Assembly (NCBI GenBank): GCA_023439505.1
Contig: JAEXNR010000014.1
Span: 58,833-122,832, forward strand
DNA length: 64,000 bases
Direction: 5' to 3'
From: Bacillota bacterium
Lineage (GTDB): Bacteria > Bacillota > Clostridia > Lachnospirales > Lachnospiraceae
The notes beneath the pieces were generated by a model. The model did no database searches. It was not told where the DNA came from and worked only from the letters and a program-made list of their open reading frames with translations. Made by a program: the position numbers and the translations under genes. This document shows positions 1 to 9,238 of this stretch, piece by piece (the stretch's first letter is position 1; every line of letters starts with the position of its first letter).

Positions 1-44
1 ACAATTCTTCGCATACTGCACGAAAGCAGCATCATAAGTGGGTC

Positions 45-2399
45 CTATTCCACAATCAGGGAGTAAACCGATATTTTTCTGATCCTATAGGATACCACCA
101 TTGAAATAAGATAAGATACCAAACATATACCTGCACACAAAGCAACGATCCAGAAAATTGGTACAATAAATGTAGTATTCATACTTCCCATACCATGAAA
201 CAATAAGTTACACAATGGATTAATATAAATTCCTCCAAGGATACATCCGGTGACAGAGCCAATCATGATTAATGGCAGGAAACTGATGGATATCTGCATC
301 ATCAACTGGATGGTGGTAAATCCGATCGCTTTTTGAATTCCGAATTCTTTCTTTCTGCGAATAATCATTGCCTTAATAATCAGATAGAGAATTAATGCCA
401 CAACCAAAGCTGTGATAACAAGAATGAAATAGGCAAAAATGGTGGTAATGGTTCTATATACGCCAAGCTGGCTCTTAATAAATTTATCCATATTGGTCGT
501 ACTAAGAAACAGTGTTTGGTAACGGTCATTCAGATCTTTCAGAAATGATTCCACATCTGTCTGCTTCTCCAGATAAATGTTGATGGTATTATATTGGTAT
601 GCCGGCTGCAGCTGTTTCACACCGCTCATGGTCATGTTCAGATCCATCCCCATCATATTAACGCTTTGCATCAAGCCTGTAATGATGTAATCCTTCTCAT
701 TTTCACCCATTCTCAGGATTATGATGTCACCGATCTGCTTTTTCAGGTAATCTGCCAGATAACCATTAACGGCAATTTCATTATCAAACTTTGGATATCT
801 TCCCTGATAAATCGTATGATTATCAACATCATCATAGTCATCCGTAACATAAGCCATCACTGTCTCATTCATGACGGATATATTGATACAGTCATAAGGA
901 AGGGCCTTTCTGACACCGGGAAGCATCTTAATTTCTTCACTAAGCCTGCCTGCATCCTTACCGGGAACCACTGTAGCGCTGACAGAGCACATTTCCATAC
1001 CGATCATATCATTAAAGGCTCTTCCATCTTTCACAATATTATAATACATGATGATACCAAATACCGAACAAAAGCTCACCGCTGTCACTATAATAGCGAT
1101 CATGATATTCTGCCTGAAATGGACCACCAGATTTTTCAGTGCCAGAATCAGATGTAAGTTCCCTCCCGTCTTATAAATCGGCCAATAATTCTTTTTAAAA
1201 TTATGGGTTGAAATACCTGCTCTTAATGCTATGATGGGATGAAGTTTTTTAATCTTTTGAGTTGATAACGTTACCATCAGGAGCACGGCAAAGAGGATGG
1301 AGCCTGCGCACACCAGACCAAAGAAGAGGGAAAATCCCGGTTTCCAAAGAATTCCTGTTTGAGCACTGAACATCAGGGATAAGGGTTTTAGAATCAGATA
1401 AGAACTTCCGACTCCGGTCAGGGCAGCGCTGGCGGATATCAACAGAAACTGTATCACGATTGCTCCTATGATTTGCCGGTTCACATATCCCATGGCCTTA
1501 AGTGTTCCAATCTCCGTAATGGTGTCTTCGATGCTGTCACTGATCCGAAACTTTATCACAATAAGACTGACCAAGACAATAATAATAGAGAAGGATGTGA
1601 TAATGGCACCACCGATATTTGCTGTCAGGGTCCGTACCCTCTCAACTCTGGGGTAGGATAAACGTGTCAGGTAGGGCGATAGTTTACTTTCCATTGATCC
1701 CAACTCATTCTTTGCGAAAGCGGGCAGCAGATCATTGGCACTGCTTTCCTGTTCCACTCTGGCTTTTATCATAATTCCCTTCGTGTCCTCATCAGCTAAT
1801 GCCTCTTGAAATAACAGATAAGAACGCTTGGGCAGATAAAAGCCGATACAGCCCGAATTCGTTCCTCCAAGAAGTGAATCCTGTATAAATCCGGCGATTT
1901 TGAAGGTATACTGTTTTTCCATATATTGAATTGTAAAATCATCTCCCAGATGATACCCCCCACCTGTTTTCATGATATAAGAAACATAGATATCATGATC
2001 GCCAAAGCTTTTTGTATCACCGGCAAAAGCATATTTTGACATAACTCTGGGCTCATTCGCATTCATTACAATGGCTGGAAAAGCCAGCTTCCCAACGCCG
2101 TACTTAAATTGTGACAGCTTTAAATAGATAATATTCTCTTTCTCTGTCTCTGTTACACCTGGATAATTCTTCACAAACTCATAGAATCTGTTTTCATAAA
2201 ATGATTCGGGCATGGCAATTAAAGCATGAGCCGTATGAAGCTTCTCCGATTCTTCATGAAAAGATTTTTTGAAATCAAAGGAAGAAAGCAATCCAAGATG
2301 AAGTAATATTGCAGCGATCAGAATAATCATAAATAGAGAGATGGTCAGTCCCTTGTTTTTGCGTATATTGGAACGTGTAAGCAGCCATATTTTATACAT
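45..2399 (-). CDS. ABC transporter permease, FtsX-type, two core domains
   Basis: Membrane subunit of an ABC exporter of the FtsX/MacB-like permease class. A first membrane helix lies near residues 20-42, followed by a large extracytoplasmic domain. Helices then cluster around 260-390, a second soluble domain spans about 455-640, and helices around 650-775 close the protein. This is the duplicated FtsX layout. The start is taken at the ATG just after the stop of the ATPase gene, because a GGTGG ribosome site precedes it; an in-frame GTG lies three codons upstream. It is the last gene of the ATPase-permease unit next to a two-component system, so the likely role is export of, or defence against, an envelope-active compound. 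The substrate cannot be read from sequence. The BceB family differs in length and topology. Confidence 0.88.
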   Translation of the reverse strand: MYKIWLLTRSNIRKNKGLTISLFMIILIAAILLHLGLLSSFDFKKSFHEESEKLHTAHALIAMPESFYENRFYEFVKNYPGVTETEKENIIYLKLSQFKYGVGKLAFPAIVMNANEPRVMSKYAFAGDTKSFGDHDIYVSYIMKTGGGYHLGDDFTIQYMEKQYTFKIAGFIQDSLLGGTNSGCIGFYLPKRSYLLFQEALADEDTKGIMIKARVEQESSANDLLPAFAKNELGSMESKLSPYLTRLSYPRVERVRTLTANIGGAIITSFSIIIVLVSLIVIKFRISDSIEDTITEIGTLKAMGYVNRQIIGAIVIQFLLISASAALTGVGSSYLILKPLSLMFSAQTGILWKPGFSLFFGLVCAGSILFAVLLMVTLSTQKIKKLHPIIALRAGISTHNFKKNYWPIYKTGGNLHLILALKNLVVHFRQNIMIAIIVTAVSFCSVFGIIMYYNIVKDGRAFNDMIGMEMCSVSATVVPGKDAGRLSEEIKMLPGVRKALPYDCINISVMNETVMAYVTDDYDDVDNHTIYQGRYPKFDNEIAVNGYLADYLKKQIGDIIILRMGENEKDYIITGLMQSVNMMGMDLNMTMSGVKQLQPAYQYNTINIYLEKQTDVESFLKDLNDRYQTLFLSTTNMDKFIKSQLGVYRTITTIFAYFILVITALVVALILYLIIKAMIIRRKKEFGIQKAIGFTTIQLMMQISISFLPLIMIGSVTGCILGGIYINPLCNLLFHGMGSMNTTFIVPIFWIVALCAGICLVSYLISMVVSYRIRKISVYSLIVE

Positions 2400-2401
2400 C
2401 C

Positions 2402-3160
2402 CTACCACCCCATTTCTGATAAAAATGTATTTAGTTTCTCATGTCTTTCTTCATCCCTGCTCACATATCTGCCCAGCTGGCATTCCCCGCAGACAACACC
2501 ATCCTTTAAATATAGAATACGGTTTCCTCTTCTGGCTGATTTCAAATCGTGGGTAACCATAACAATACTTTGACCCCTTCCATTGACATCGGAAAGTAAG
2601 TCAAGCACATCTTTTCCGGAAGTGGAATTCAGGGCTCCTGTCGGTTCATCGGCAAATACAATGAACGGATCATTGATCAGGGCTCTGACAATCCCCACCC
2701 GCTGAGCTTCCCCTCCGGATAACTGGGAGGGAAACTTTTCAAAGTCCTCCTCCTTAAGTCCTACCCGTAACAACAGCTCTTTGGCCTTTTGCAACACCAT
2801 TTTCTTATTGGATGAGGCCAGTAATCCGCCGGCCAGGCAATTATCCAAAATACTCATCGTATTCAGAAGATAAATTTGTTGAAATACAAAGCCACAATTC
2901 TTTCTTCGAAAAATCGCCAGTTTATCATTGGTATATTTGGATATCTCTTTCTCCTTAAAATAAATTTCTCCTATTGTCGGTTTGTCCATTCCCGAGAGTG
3001 CGTATAACAGAGTTGATTTTCCGGAGCCTGATGCTCCCATAATTACTGTAAAATCCCCTTCATAAATGGAAATATTCAAATTTTTCAGAACATGCTGTTG
3101 TAGTCCGCCGGTAGAAAATGTTTTACTTAACATCTTCGTAGATAATATGGTATTGTTCAT
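2402..3160 (-). CDS. ABC transporter ATP-binding protein (exporter type)
   Basis: ATPase partner of the FtsX-type permease immediately downstream. Visible motifs are Walker A (GASGSGKST), the Q-loop (FVFQQIYLLN), the signature LSGGEAQR, Walker B with VFADEPTGAL, and the H-loop histidine in VMVTHD. This is the LolD/MacB/BceA subgroup pattern. The start is set at the ATG preceded by AAGGG nine bases upstream; the longer open frame reaching 3241 is leader containing response-regulator-like boxes. The stop is followed two bases later by the permease ATG, so the two are translationally coupled. Length about 252 residues, normal for the family. It probably powers the permease and is controlled by the neighbouring two-component system (inference). 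Confidence 0.93.
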   Translation of the reverse strand: MNNTILSTKMLSKTFSTGGLQQHVLKNLNISIYEGDFTVIMGASGSGKSTLLYALSGMDKPTIGEIYFKEKEISKYTNDKLAIFRRKNCGFVFQQIYLLNTMSILDNCLAGGLLASSNKKMVLQKAKELLLRVGLKEEDFEKFPSQLSGGEAQRVGIVRALINDPFIVFADEPTGALNSTSGKDVLDLLSDVNGRGQSIVMVTHDLKSARRGNRILYLKDGVVCGECQLGRYVSRDEERHEKLNTFLSEMGW

Positions 3161-3193
3161 AACTAACATCCCTTCATAATCATTGATTTCGGT

Positions 3194-3250
3194 TTTATAT
3201 CTTAAGAATACCACAGATATTCTTAACAGGTCTTTAACCAATCCTTAACC
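3194..3250 (-). promoter_or_regulatory. Tandem 11-bp response-regulator boxes and promoter of the ABC operon
   Basis: Read on the minus strand, three consecutive 11-mers (GGTTAAGGATT, GGTTAAAGACC, TGTTAAGAATA) share a GTTAAG/A core with exact 11-bp phasing, as expected for an OmpR/PhoB-type dimer or trimer on one helix face. A TATAAA -10 lies at 3194-3199, and the last box sits where a -35 would be. The boxes fill the gap between the kinase stop and the ATPase start, so the linked response regulator is the obvious candidate binder (inference). Confidence 0.55.
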
Positions 3251-3255
3251 AATTC

Positions 3256-4530
3256 TTACATCTTCTCTCCCGCCAGCCTGCATGCAATCTTAACCAGGAA
3301 TCCGTCCGACTCATTCCGGCACTCCATCTGCCCCCCCATTTTCTTCATAAATTGATTGGAAAGATACAACCCCAGCCCTGCTCCTTCTTTCCCGGCAGAA
3401 TTTTTTCCACGATAGAACTTTTCCCATAGGAAGGGAAGTTCATCCTCCGCTGCGCCTTCTCCAAAGTCTTTGATCTGAATCGTGAGATTGGATATCTCCA
3501 GACCGAAAGAGATATGGATGGGGGTGTCCGCATATTTGTAAGAGTTGCTCACCACATTATCAATTACCTGGGTCAATCGCAATCTATCACATAGAATCAA
3601 ACAACCGGGTAAAGGCGAAATAATCTTTATCCTGTCATAATAATTAATATGATGGATCATCTCATAAAGAATTTCGCTGCTGTATTCTTCCGGTATTACC
3701 TTTAATTCTCCAAGATCCTCTAAGGTCGACTGAAACATATCACTGATCAGGGAATCAATCAGCTCTGCTTTCTTATGTATGACTGAAACATATTTGTCCT
3801 TAGAATATAACGCCATCGTCTCGCACATTGCCTTAATGGAGGCAACAGGATTTTTGATATCATGACTTAAGGAAGCAACCAATTCTTTCTTGCTTTTATT
3901 AGCCAGATATTCATTGTGTCTCGCTGCCTTCAATGCGTCCCGCATCAAATCAAAGCTTTCTGTAAATGCACCGAAAATGTTACCTTTGTCCATCTGAACA
4001 GGAAGATTAAGGTCACCGGTTGCAATGCTTCTGGCAAATTCCTCCATTCTCCGAAAGGGCCTGATCATTCTGATCTCCAAATACAGATTTGCTCCCAGAA
4101 CTGTTAGTAAGGAGGCTGACATCAAAAGAATCAGTACCCGTATAAGTCGATTCCTTTCGCTGCCCATAATGTCAAACACGTCATTTTTTACAATCAACTT
4201 TCCAACCATACTTCCGTCTCTTGTAATATCTATGATAACATCCCGATTCCCAATCGCCTCATTGATCTGTTGATCGTAGGACCCGTTCTTCACAGCATAG
4301 GTACTGAACAAAACCTGACCGGTAAGATCAATAACCCTGAAATCATATGTTCCGTCAGGGTATGTCCCTATGGAAAGATGCTCCCAATTTTGCTGTGTCA
4401 GCTTTACCAATTCATTGAGATAAACTGTATTCATAGGCTGATGTATGGGCGTGTTTACGATGTATTTCACGGTGATTAACCCAGCCAGGATAAACATGGT
4501 ACTGAAAATTATTATAGTTATCTTTTTCAT
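3256..4530 (-). CDS. Sensor histidine kinase
   Basis: Membrane sensor kinase of a two-component system. A first transmembrane helix at about residues 5-24 and a second at about 130-152 bracket an extracytoplasmic sensor domain of roughly 105 residues. A HAMP-like linker follows, then the HisKA box with SLSHDIKNP (His near residue 223) and an HATPase domain with the N box (DNVVSNSYKYAD) and G boxes (GAGLGLYLSN). The ATG overlaps the stop of the upstream response regulator by four bases, the usual coupled arrangement. The true extracytoplasmic loop separates it from BceS-type intramembrane sensors. It likely senses a cell-envelope or extracellular signal and activates the neighbouring exporter genes; the ligand is unknown. 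Confidence 0.92.
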   Translation of the reverse strand: MKKITIIIFSTMFILAGLITVKYIVNTPIHQPMNTVYLNELVKLTQQNWEHLSIGTYPDGTYDFRVIDLTGQVLFSTYAVKNGSYDQQINEAIGNRDVIIDITRDGSMVGKLIVKNDVFDIMGSERNRLIRVLILLMSASLLTVLGANLYLEIRMIRPFRRMEEFARSIATGDLNLPVQMDKGNIFGAFTESFDLMRDALKAARHNEYLANKSKKELVASLSHDIKNPVASIKAMCETMALYSKDKYVSVIHKKAELIDSLISDMFQSTLEDLGELKVIPEEYSSEILYEMIHHINYYDRIKIISPLPGCLILCDRLRLTQVIDNVVSNSYKYADTPIHISFGLEISNLTIQIKDFGEGAAEDELPFLWEKFYRGKNSAGKEGAGLGLYLSNQFMKKMGGQMECRNESDGFLVKIACRLAGEKM

Positions 4531-5201
4531 AATTCAAATAGATACCCCACACCCCAAATGGTCTTAATGATCACAGGTTCGTTGGGATTCTCCTCGATTT
4601 TTTCTCGCAGCCTTCGAATATGAACATTCAGTGTGCCATCACTAAAAAAACTATCCCCCCATACATTCTGAAATAGTTGATCTTTGGTCACAACCTTTCC
4701 GGCATTTAGAAAAAGATAATAGAACAGCTTGAATTCCATCGTCTTTAACCTCAGATCTGTTCCCTTCTGATACACTCTCATCGCAGAAGGATCGATTAGG
4801 AAGTCACCGGCCGACATTATCTCCGGTTCCGGATTACTTCCATACCGTTTCATAACTGCTTTTACCTTGGCCAGCATAACGCTCAACGTATAGGGTTTTT
4901 TAATATAGTCATCCCCACCGATATTTAAAGCCTTAAGAATATCATCATCACTTTGTCTTGCACTGACAAACAGGATGGGATTATGATATTCCTTACGAAG
5001 TTTTTCGCACAAACTAAAACCGCTTTCCTTCTCCAGATTGATATCAAGTAAAAACACATCTGCTTTATGTTCTTTTAGGAAGGAAAAGCAATCCTTCCCA
5101 TTGGTGACATAAGCAGTTACAACCTGAAACGCATTAAAATATTCTGTCGCGGCCTCTGCCAGTGCCTCTTCATCATCAATGATCAGACAGTGATAATTCA
5201 T
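4527..5201 (-). CDS. OmpR-family response regulator
   Basis: DNA-binding response regulator. The receiver domain covers about residues 1-118, with acidic residues D9/D10, phospho-acceptor D53 in LLDINLE, and the conserved lysine in IKKPYT near 102. The C-terminal winged helix (about 130-224) contains the typical DQLFQNVWG and NVHIRRLREKIE segments and the VWGVGYLF-like ending. Length 224 is standard. It is the first gene of the minus-strand cluster RR-kinase-ATPase-permease. The tandem GTTAAG boxes ahead of the ATPase are its probable targets (inference). The precise stimulus is not evident. Confidence 0.94.
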   Translation of the reverse strand: MNYHCLIIDDEEALAEAATEYFNAFQVVTAYVTNGKDCFSFLKEHKADVFLLDINLEKESGFSLCEKLRKEYHNPILFVSARQSDDDILKALNIGGDDYIKKPYTLSVMLAKVKAVMKRYGSNPEPEIMSAGDFLIDPSAMRVYQKGTDLRLKTMEFKLFYYLFLNAGKVVTKDQLFQNVWGDSFFSDGTLNVHIRRLREKIEENPNEPVIIKTIWGVGYLFEL

Positions 5202-5367
5202 CTATTTACCTCCAATTTCATGGATTGATCAGTCAAAAGCATATTTGCCAGGATTGATCGTTCTAAATCGTACTGGTTAAATCATATAACAAAATAAAAG
5301 CTGCCACAAGATCGAATATTGATATTGTAACGAAATCCATCCTGCTTCCACGGATAAGGATAGCATA

Positions 5368-5416
5368 CAAGGTACTTTTGCAATGCGATTAGAAATCGTT
5401 TTACAAAAGTACCTTG
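5368..5416. repeat. 13-bp perfect inverted repeat downstream of the oxidase gene
   Basis: CAAGGTACTTTTG at 5368-5380 and its exact complement at 5404-5416 enclose a 23-base centre that itself contains a small CGATT/AATCG hairpin. It lies 11 bases past the stop of the multicopper oxidase. No clear T-run follows on either strand, so it may be an mRNA 3' end structure or a weak terminator. Confidence 0.45.
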
Positions 5417-5426
5417 ATGTCATGAA

Positions 5427-8237
5427 CTAATCGTTACTATCATCACCGTGCCCCACATCTCTTAAAATAATCTGCGGGTAATCCAGCAAATAATTTTCCT
5501 CCATCCGATTTTTATCTTTCGATTTTTCCTCCCTTGGATCCTCTTGCATCACGTCTCCATAATATCTGGCTTGTTCTTCTTCCTCAGCACTTCTCTTATC
5601 CCTCTTTTTCTTGTCTCTCTTTTCAATATCCTTTGCTTTCTGATCTCTTTTCCATCCAATCTGTGTTCTATCGTTCTCCAATGCATCCGTATCATCCTCC
5701 GGTTGCTTTCCATTCGTCGTATTCTCATCGTAGTATTGCCTTTGGTCTTGGTTTTGGTCTTGGCTTTGCTCCGGATCTTCCTCCAGCCAGCGCTTTCTTC
5801 TCTCTTCTTTCTTTCTCTTGGCTTCTTCTCTTCTGGCTTCCCATTCACGTTCCCGGGCTGTATCCTCTTCGCTTTCCTGTCCCTGGTCCTGCCCTTGGCT
5901 CTGTTCCGGATCTTCCTCCAGCCAGCGTTTCTTTTTCTTCTCTTTCTTAGCCGCTGCCTTACTTCTCAGTTCCTCCCATACCATATCATCTGCCGCTTTT
6001 TCTTCCTGTCCTTCTCCTGGTACTGACTCATTGATCCATTGCTTCTTATTCTCCTCTTTCGAACTCCTGGTCTCCTGTCTCTTTGCTCCCCAGATGTTAT
6101 CTCCTGCCGCTTTCGCTTCTTTAACCCGGTCTTTCCACGGTACTTCTTCCAGCAAATCTTTCTTACCGGCTTCTTTTTTCCCATCGGCTAACCTTCTCAT
6201 TTCTTCCCAGATTCTCTCATCCACAGCTTCATTCTCCTTTCCCTGATTAGCTTTTCTTTCATGCTCATTTATTCGGACCCGCTTTTGCTCATCTTTATGA
6301 AATCTGTCGTTTTGCCTCATGACATCGTGCATAGTATCCTCTTTTCTGTCCGGTTCTGCTGATGGATCATGACATCCCGATAAGACGAGATAAGGGCGCA
6401 TCATTTCATTATCTTCATGATCCAGTATATGACAGTGCCATACATATCCCGGCCCTTTCGACGGATTGAAGGGATATAGGTTCACTCCCGGTTTTGCACT
6501 GCAAGCCGGTGCTCGTTGGGGCGCGAATCGGACTCTAATTCTGGTTACCTGCCCGGGATTCATTCTGACCGTATCCTTCCATCCCATTTCATTATCATCC
6601 GGCAGGATGGGCCACCCCTCCAGATAAGGCTCCAGTGGCAAATTCATAGTGGGATGATCTAAGGGAGGCTCATTGTTAACCGCAAGCCATTGTTTCAGAT
6701 ATTCCTCCGTATTCATATTTTGCCTGTCATGAAGTAAGAATTGCACCAGATGCAGATGAATCGGATGAGTATCCATAGTCAGATTAACGATGCACCATTC
6801 CTCCGTTGAACCAACCACCGGCTTCTCCGATATGGGTGCAGACCAATTTTGGCCATCCAGCAGCACTGTCAACGGTCCGTTCGGACCTTGCACTTCATTT
6901 AATGTTAATATTCTATTAGGCATATCCGGGCATAAGTCCGGAATCTGATTTAAGCTGCATGGAATATTAACAGGTTTTAGCGGTTCTATTGCAGAAACCG
7001 GAATACTAAATTGCATAATCTGACCAACGGTATCCGGATCAGGAGTATCCCCATCTGGATACGGTGCATTGGCATCATTAAGCAGCAAGAGCCTGGTTCC
7101 CGGTTTCATACCTGAGAAATTAACAATAATATCCGCACGTTCTGCCGGAGCAAGCAGCAAAGAAGTAAGTTTGACCGGATTTGGAAGGAAACCGCCATCC
7201 GTTCCAATCTGTAAAAAGGACATATGATTTGAAAAATATAAATGATAAAATCTCGCATTAGACCCATTTAACAGACGGAACCGGTATTGTCCCCGCTCCA
7301 CATCCAGATTCGGCCATACTTTCCCGTTTACCATAATGGTATCACCAAAAAATTCAGGATCCCAATAGGGATGTGTCTCCGGATTATCTCCAACCGTTGT
7401 AAATGCAAGAGAGCCATCTGTATAGAAGCTTCTATCCTGCAGCACCAATGGTATTTCATATTTTCCCCGGGGCAGGTGCATCCTCCTGCTTTCCTTCTCA
7501 CCTTCTCTCAGCAGATAGAAACCGGCAAGTCCTGCATATACATTTAACCTGGTAATACCAAGCGCGTGATCATGATACCACAGTGTGGCAGGCTCCTGCT
7601 CATTGGGGTAAAGATACCTTGATGTTTTATATGCCGGTCCTTTTTTGCCGTTCATCGTATACCAGGCATCCGGGTGACCATCATACTCTGACATAACCTC
7701 GCCGCCATGAAGATGTGTCACAATGGGAACCGGGTATTGTGCTTTCATAAATCCCGGCGGAAATTTCGGCCAGGGTTTCTTTGGTTCCATGGGCATATGA
7801 TTGGGATTCGCCCAGTGCAAGGTCGGATCGACAGCAAACGGATGCTTGTTTCGCAGCCGATTATTCCATTGTACCTGTACCGGAATATGACGAAGAGCTT
7901 CAATCGTAGCTCCCGGTGTACTTTCTATATATTTAGAATGACCTTGCCCAGCCGTCTTAACATACCCTCCGTATCCAAACACGGTTGTTTTGGGAAACAC
8001 CTTCGGAAGAAGCTGCTGCTTAAACTCCTTGACGTCAATGTCATAACTATGCCTCTTCCCATTAATACAGGGTTGGAATACCGGAGGTTTCTCAAGCTGG
8101 TTTACAAACTTGGGGATGCGCAGCGGATCCAGATTTATTTTAGGGCAGATCTTGTTCTTATATGATTTTTTTCCCGTTATTTGATACACGAAGCCGTGAA
8201 ATACTTTTGTCAGTCCAAAATGTATCAATTTCTTCAT
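5427..8237 (-). CDS. CotA-like multicopper oxidase with charged repeat tail
   Basis: Laccase-like oxidase related to the spore-coat protein CotA. All four copper-ligand motifs are visible: HLHGG near residue 175, WYHDHALG near 219, HPIHLHLVQF near 488 and HCHILDHEDNEMM near 602. The catalytic core therefore fits residues 1 to about 615. After it comes about 320 residues rich in Lys, Glu, Arg and Gln, absent from ordinary CotA (about 510 residues). Within about 670-833 four degenerate 38-45 residue units recur, each with an IWEE- or VWEE-like start, a KKE-rich middle and a WLEEDP-like end; the last two units are nearly identical. The core should oxidise phenolics, bilirubin-type compounds or metals with reduction of O2. 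The tail may crosslink or bind spore-coat partners (inference). There is no signal peptide, consistent with mother-cell expression. Confidence 0.9.
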   Translation of the reverse strand: MKKLIHFGLTKVFHGFVYQITGKKSYKNKICPKINLDPLRIPKFVNQLEKPPVFQPCINGKRHSYDIDVKEFKQQLLPKVFPKTTVFGYGGYVKTAGQGHSKYIESTPGATIEALRHIPVQVQWNNRLRNKHPFAVDPTLHWANPNHMPMEPKKPWPKFPPGFMKAQYPVPIVTHLHGGEVMSEYDGHPDAWYTMNGKKGPAYKTSRYLYPNEQEPATLWYHDHALGITRLNVYAGLAGFYLLREGEKESRRMHLPRGKYEIPLVLQDRSFYTDGSLAFTTVGDNPETHPYWDPEFFGDTIMVNGKVWPNLDVERGQYRFRLLNGSNARFYHLYFSNHMSFLQIGTDGGFLPNPVKLTSLLLAPAERADIIVNFSGMKPGTRLLLLNDANAPYPDGDTPDPDTVGQIMQFSIPVSAIEPLKPVNIPCSLNQIPDLCPDMPNRILTLNEVQGPNGPLTVLLDGQNWSAPISEKPVVGSTEEWCIVNLTMDTHPIHLHLVQFLLHDRQNMNTEEYLKQWLAVNNEPPLDHPTMNLPLEPYLEGWPILPDDNEMGWKDTVRMNPGQVTRIRVRFAPQRAPACSAKPGVNLYPFNPSKGPGYVWHCHILDHEDNEMMRPYLVLSGCHDPSAEPDRKEDTMHDVMRQNDRFHKDEQKRVRINEHERKANQGKENEAVDERIWEEMRRLADGKKEAGKKDLLEEVPWKDRVKEAKAAGDNIWGAKRQETRSSKEENKKQWINESVPGEGQEEKAADDMVWEELRSKAAAKKEKKKKRWLEEDPEQSQGQDQGQESEEDTAREREWEARREEAKRKKEERRKRWLEEDPEQSQDQNQDQRQYYDENTTNGKQPEDDTDALENDRTQIGWKRDQKAKDIEKRDKKKRDKRSAEEEEQARYYGDVMQEDPREEKSKDKNRMEENYLLDYPQIILRDVGHGDDSND

Positions 8238-8266
8238 AAAATAACCTCCAAAAAGAATTTACACTA

Positions 8267-8294
8267 TATCATATGTAAATTCCTTATGAAGGTT
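8267..8294 (-). promoter_or_regulatory. Possible sporulation (SigK/SigE-like) promoter of the oxidase gene
   Basis: Upstream of the oxidase, the minus strand has CATATGATA at 8275-8267, fitting the CATANNNTA -10 of mother-cell sigma factors, with AAC 16 bases upstream as a SigK-type -35. No good SigA promoter is apparent. cotA of Bacillus subtilis is SigK-dependent, which makes this plausible, but the motif is short. Confidence 0.35.
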
Positions 8295-8379
8295 ATAATT
8301 ATGACAATATTCTTCTATATTTATCAAATTAAAATGACAGCAACTTTTAAAAAAACATATTTCCTCTGGGATTTTCATC

Positions 8380-8637
8380 TTATTTTTCGAGAAACCGATA
8401 AAAATCTTTTAATTCCTCCTTGACATCTGCGGGAAGTTCTGTATCCTTGACCCCTCTTATGGCTCCCTCCAGAGCATATAACATCCGGATACAGGCAGAG
8501 GAGTCAATGCTTTTTATTCTCAGAAATGCTTCTTTACTCCCAATTGAAATCAAATCCTGTGAGGACGTCACCCCTGTTTCAGTTAATAAACCCTCAATTA
8601 CTTTCCCGATATTCGGTAATTTTGTTAAGTTTCCCAT
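8380..8637 (-). CDS. TfoX C-terminal domain protein
   Basis: An 85-residue protein that matches only the C-terminal half of TfoX/Sxy proteins. It begins with LPNIGKVIEGLLTETGV, continues with a SSQDLISIGSKEAFLRI segment, and ends with a RMLYALEGAIRGV motif. In such proteins this helical domain resembles helix-hairpin-helix modules. The N-terminal TfoX domain is absent, as in many free-standing Firmicute homologues, so a competence role should not be assumed. It lies alone between the oxidase promoter region and a divergent small membrane protein gene. Confidence 0.75.
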   Translation of the reverse strand: MGNLTKLPNIGKVIEGLLTETGVTSSQDLISIGSKEAFLRIKSIDSSACIRMLYALEGAIRGVKDTELPADVKEELKDFYRFLEK

Positions 8638-8819
8638 AGCATCCTCTCTTTCAAACCCTTATATTTGATTACATTTCCCGGACAAACGTCATCGGTATGA
8701 AAATGAACGTTATAAAAATAATGGATTATGATGCATAATATATTAAAAAATGTAAATTATAATTTTTTTGTGTTTAGTTTCATGTCTCATGGCAATAATT
8801 GATATCAGGAGGTGCGTAT

Positions 8820-9179
8820 ATGATAGCTTTTATTAAAGATAATCAATTAACTTCCATTAAAAAGAAATTGATTATCCTATATTTTTTAAATGTATCAGAC
8901 ATTATTTTTACTTTATTACTACTGCAAACCGGTTTTTTTGCCGAAGCCAATTTTCTGATGGCAAGGATTGTACAAAATCCGGTGATCAGCCTTAGTGTTA
9001 AAACCATTATTCCGGCTTTTCTTCTGTTTCATTTATATAAAAAAATCAAAGAATCGGAAGAAGATGCATTACGGGTATCCAACATCGCCATCAATGTATC
9101 ACTAACCATTTACTTTCTTGTTAATTTATCCCATGTGGTATGGGTTGCCCTGCTTCCTGTCTTCATGAGATTAGCATAA
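8820..9179 (+). CDS. Small membrane protein, DUF5658-like
   Basis: A 119-residue integral membrane protein with three to four hydrophobic segments: about residues 18-40 (YFLNVSDIIFTLLLLQTGFF), 55-75, 85-110 and the C-terminal end. The DIIFTLLLLQTGFFAEAN region resembles the DUF5658 family of unknown function. The start is the ATG at 8820, which follows AGGAGGTG; an in-frame codon seven residues upstream overlaps that ribosome site. It is monocistronic, with a convergent HAD phosphatase gene downstream. No function can be assigned. Confidence 0.7.
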   Translation: MIAFIKDNQLTSIKKKLIILYFLNVSDIIFTLLLLQTGFFAEANFLMARIVQNPVISLSVKTIIPAFLLFHLYKKIKESEEDALRVSNIAINVSLTIYFLVNLSHVVWVALLPVFMRLA

Positions 9180-9238
9180 CATAAGGGGACGAAAGAATTA
9201 ACCTGCCCGGTGTCCTGATCTTCTTTCTTACACACAGA

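Noticed and set aside
45..5201. BceRS-BceAB bacitracin-type module
   Set aside because: The permease length and duplicated FtsX layout, and the large extracytoplasmic sensor domain of the kinase, do not match the Bce family.
5534..6246. Several long plus- and minus-strand frames over the oxidase tail
   Set aside because: They are shadows caused by the repetitive purine/pyrimidine-biased coding sequence of the tail.
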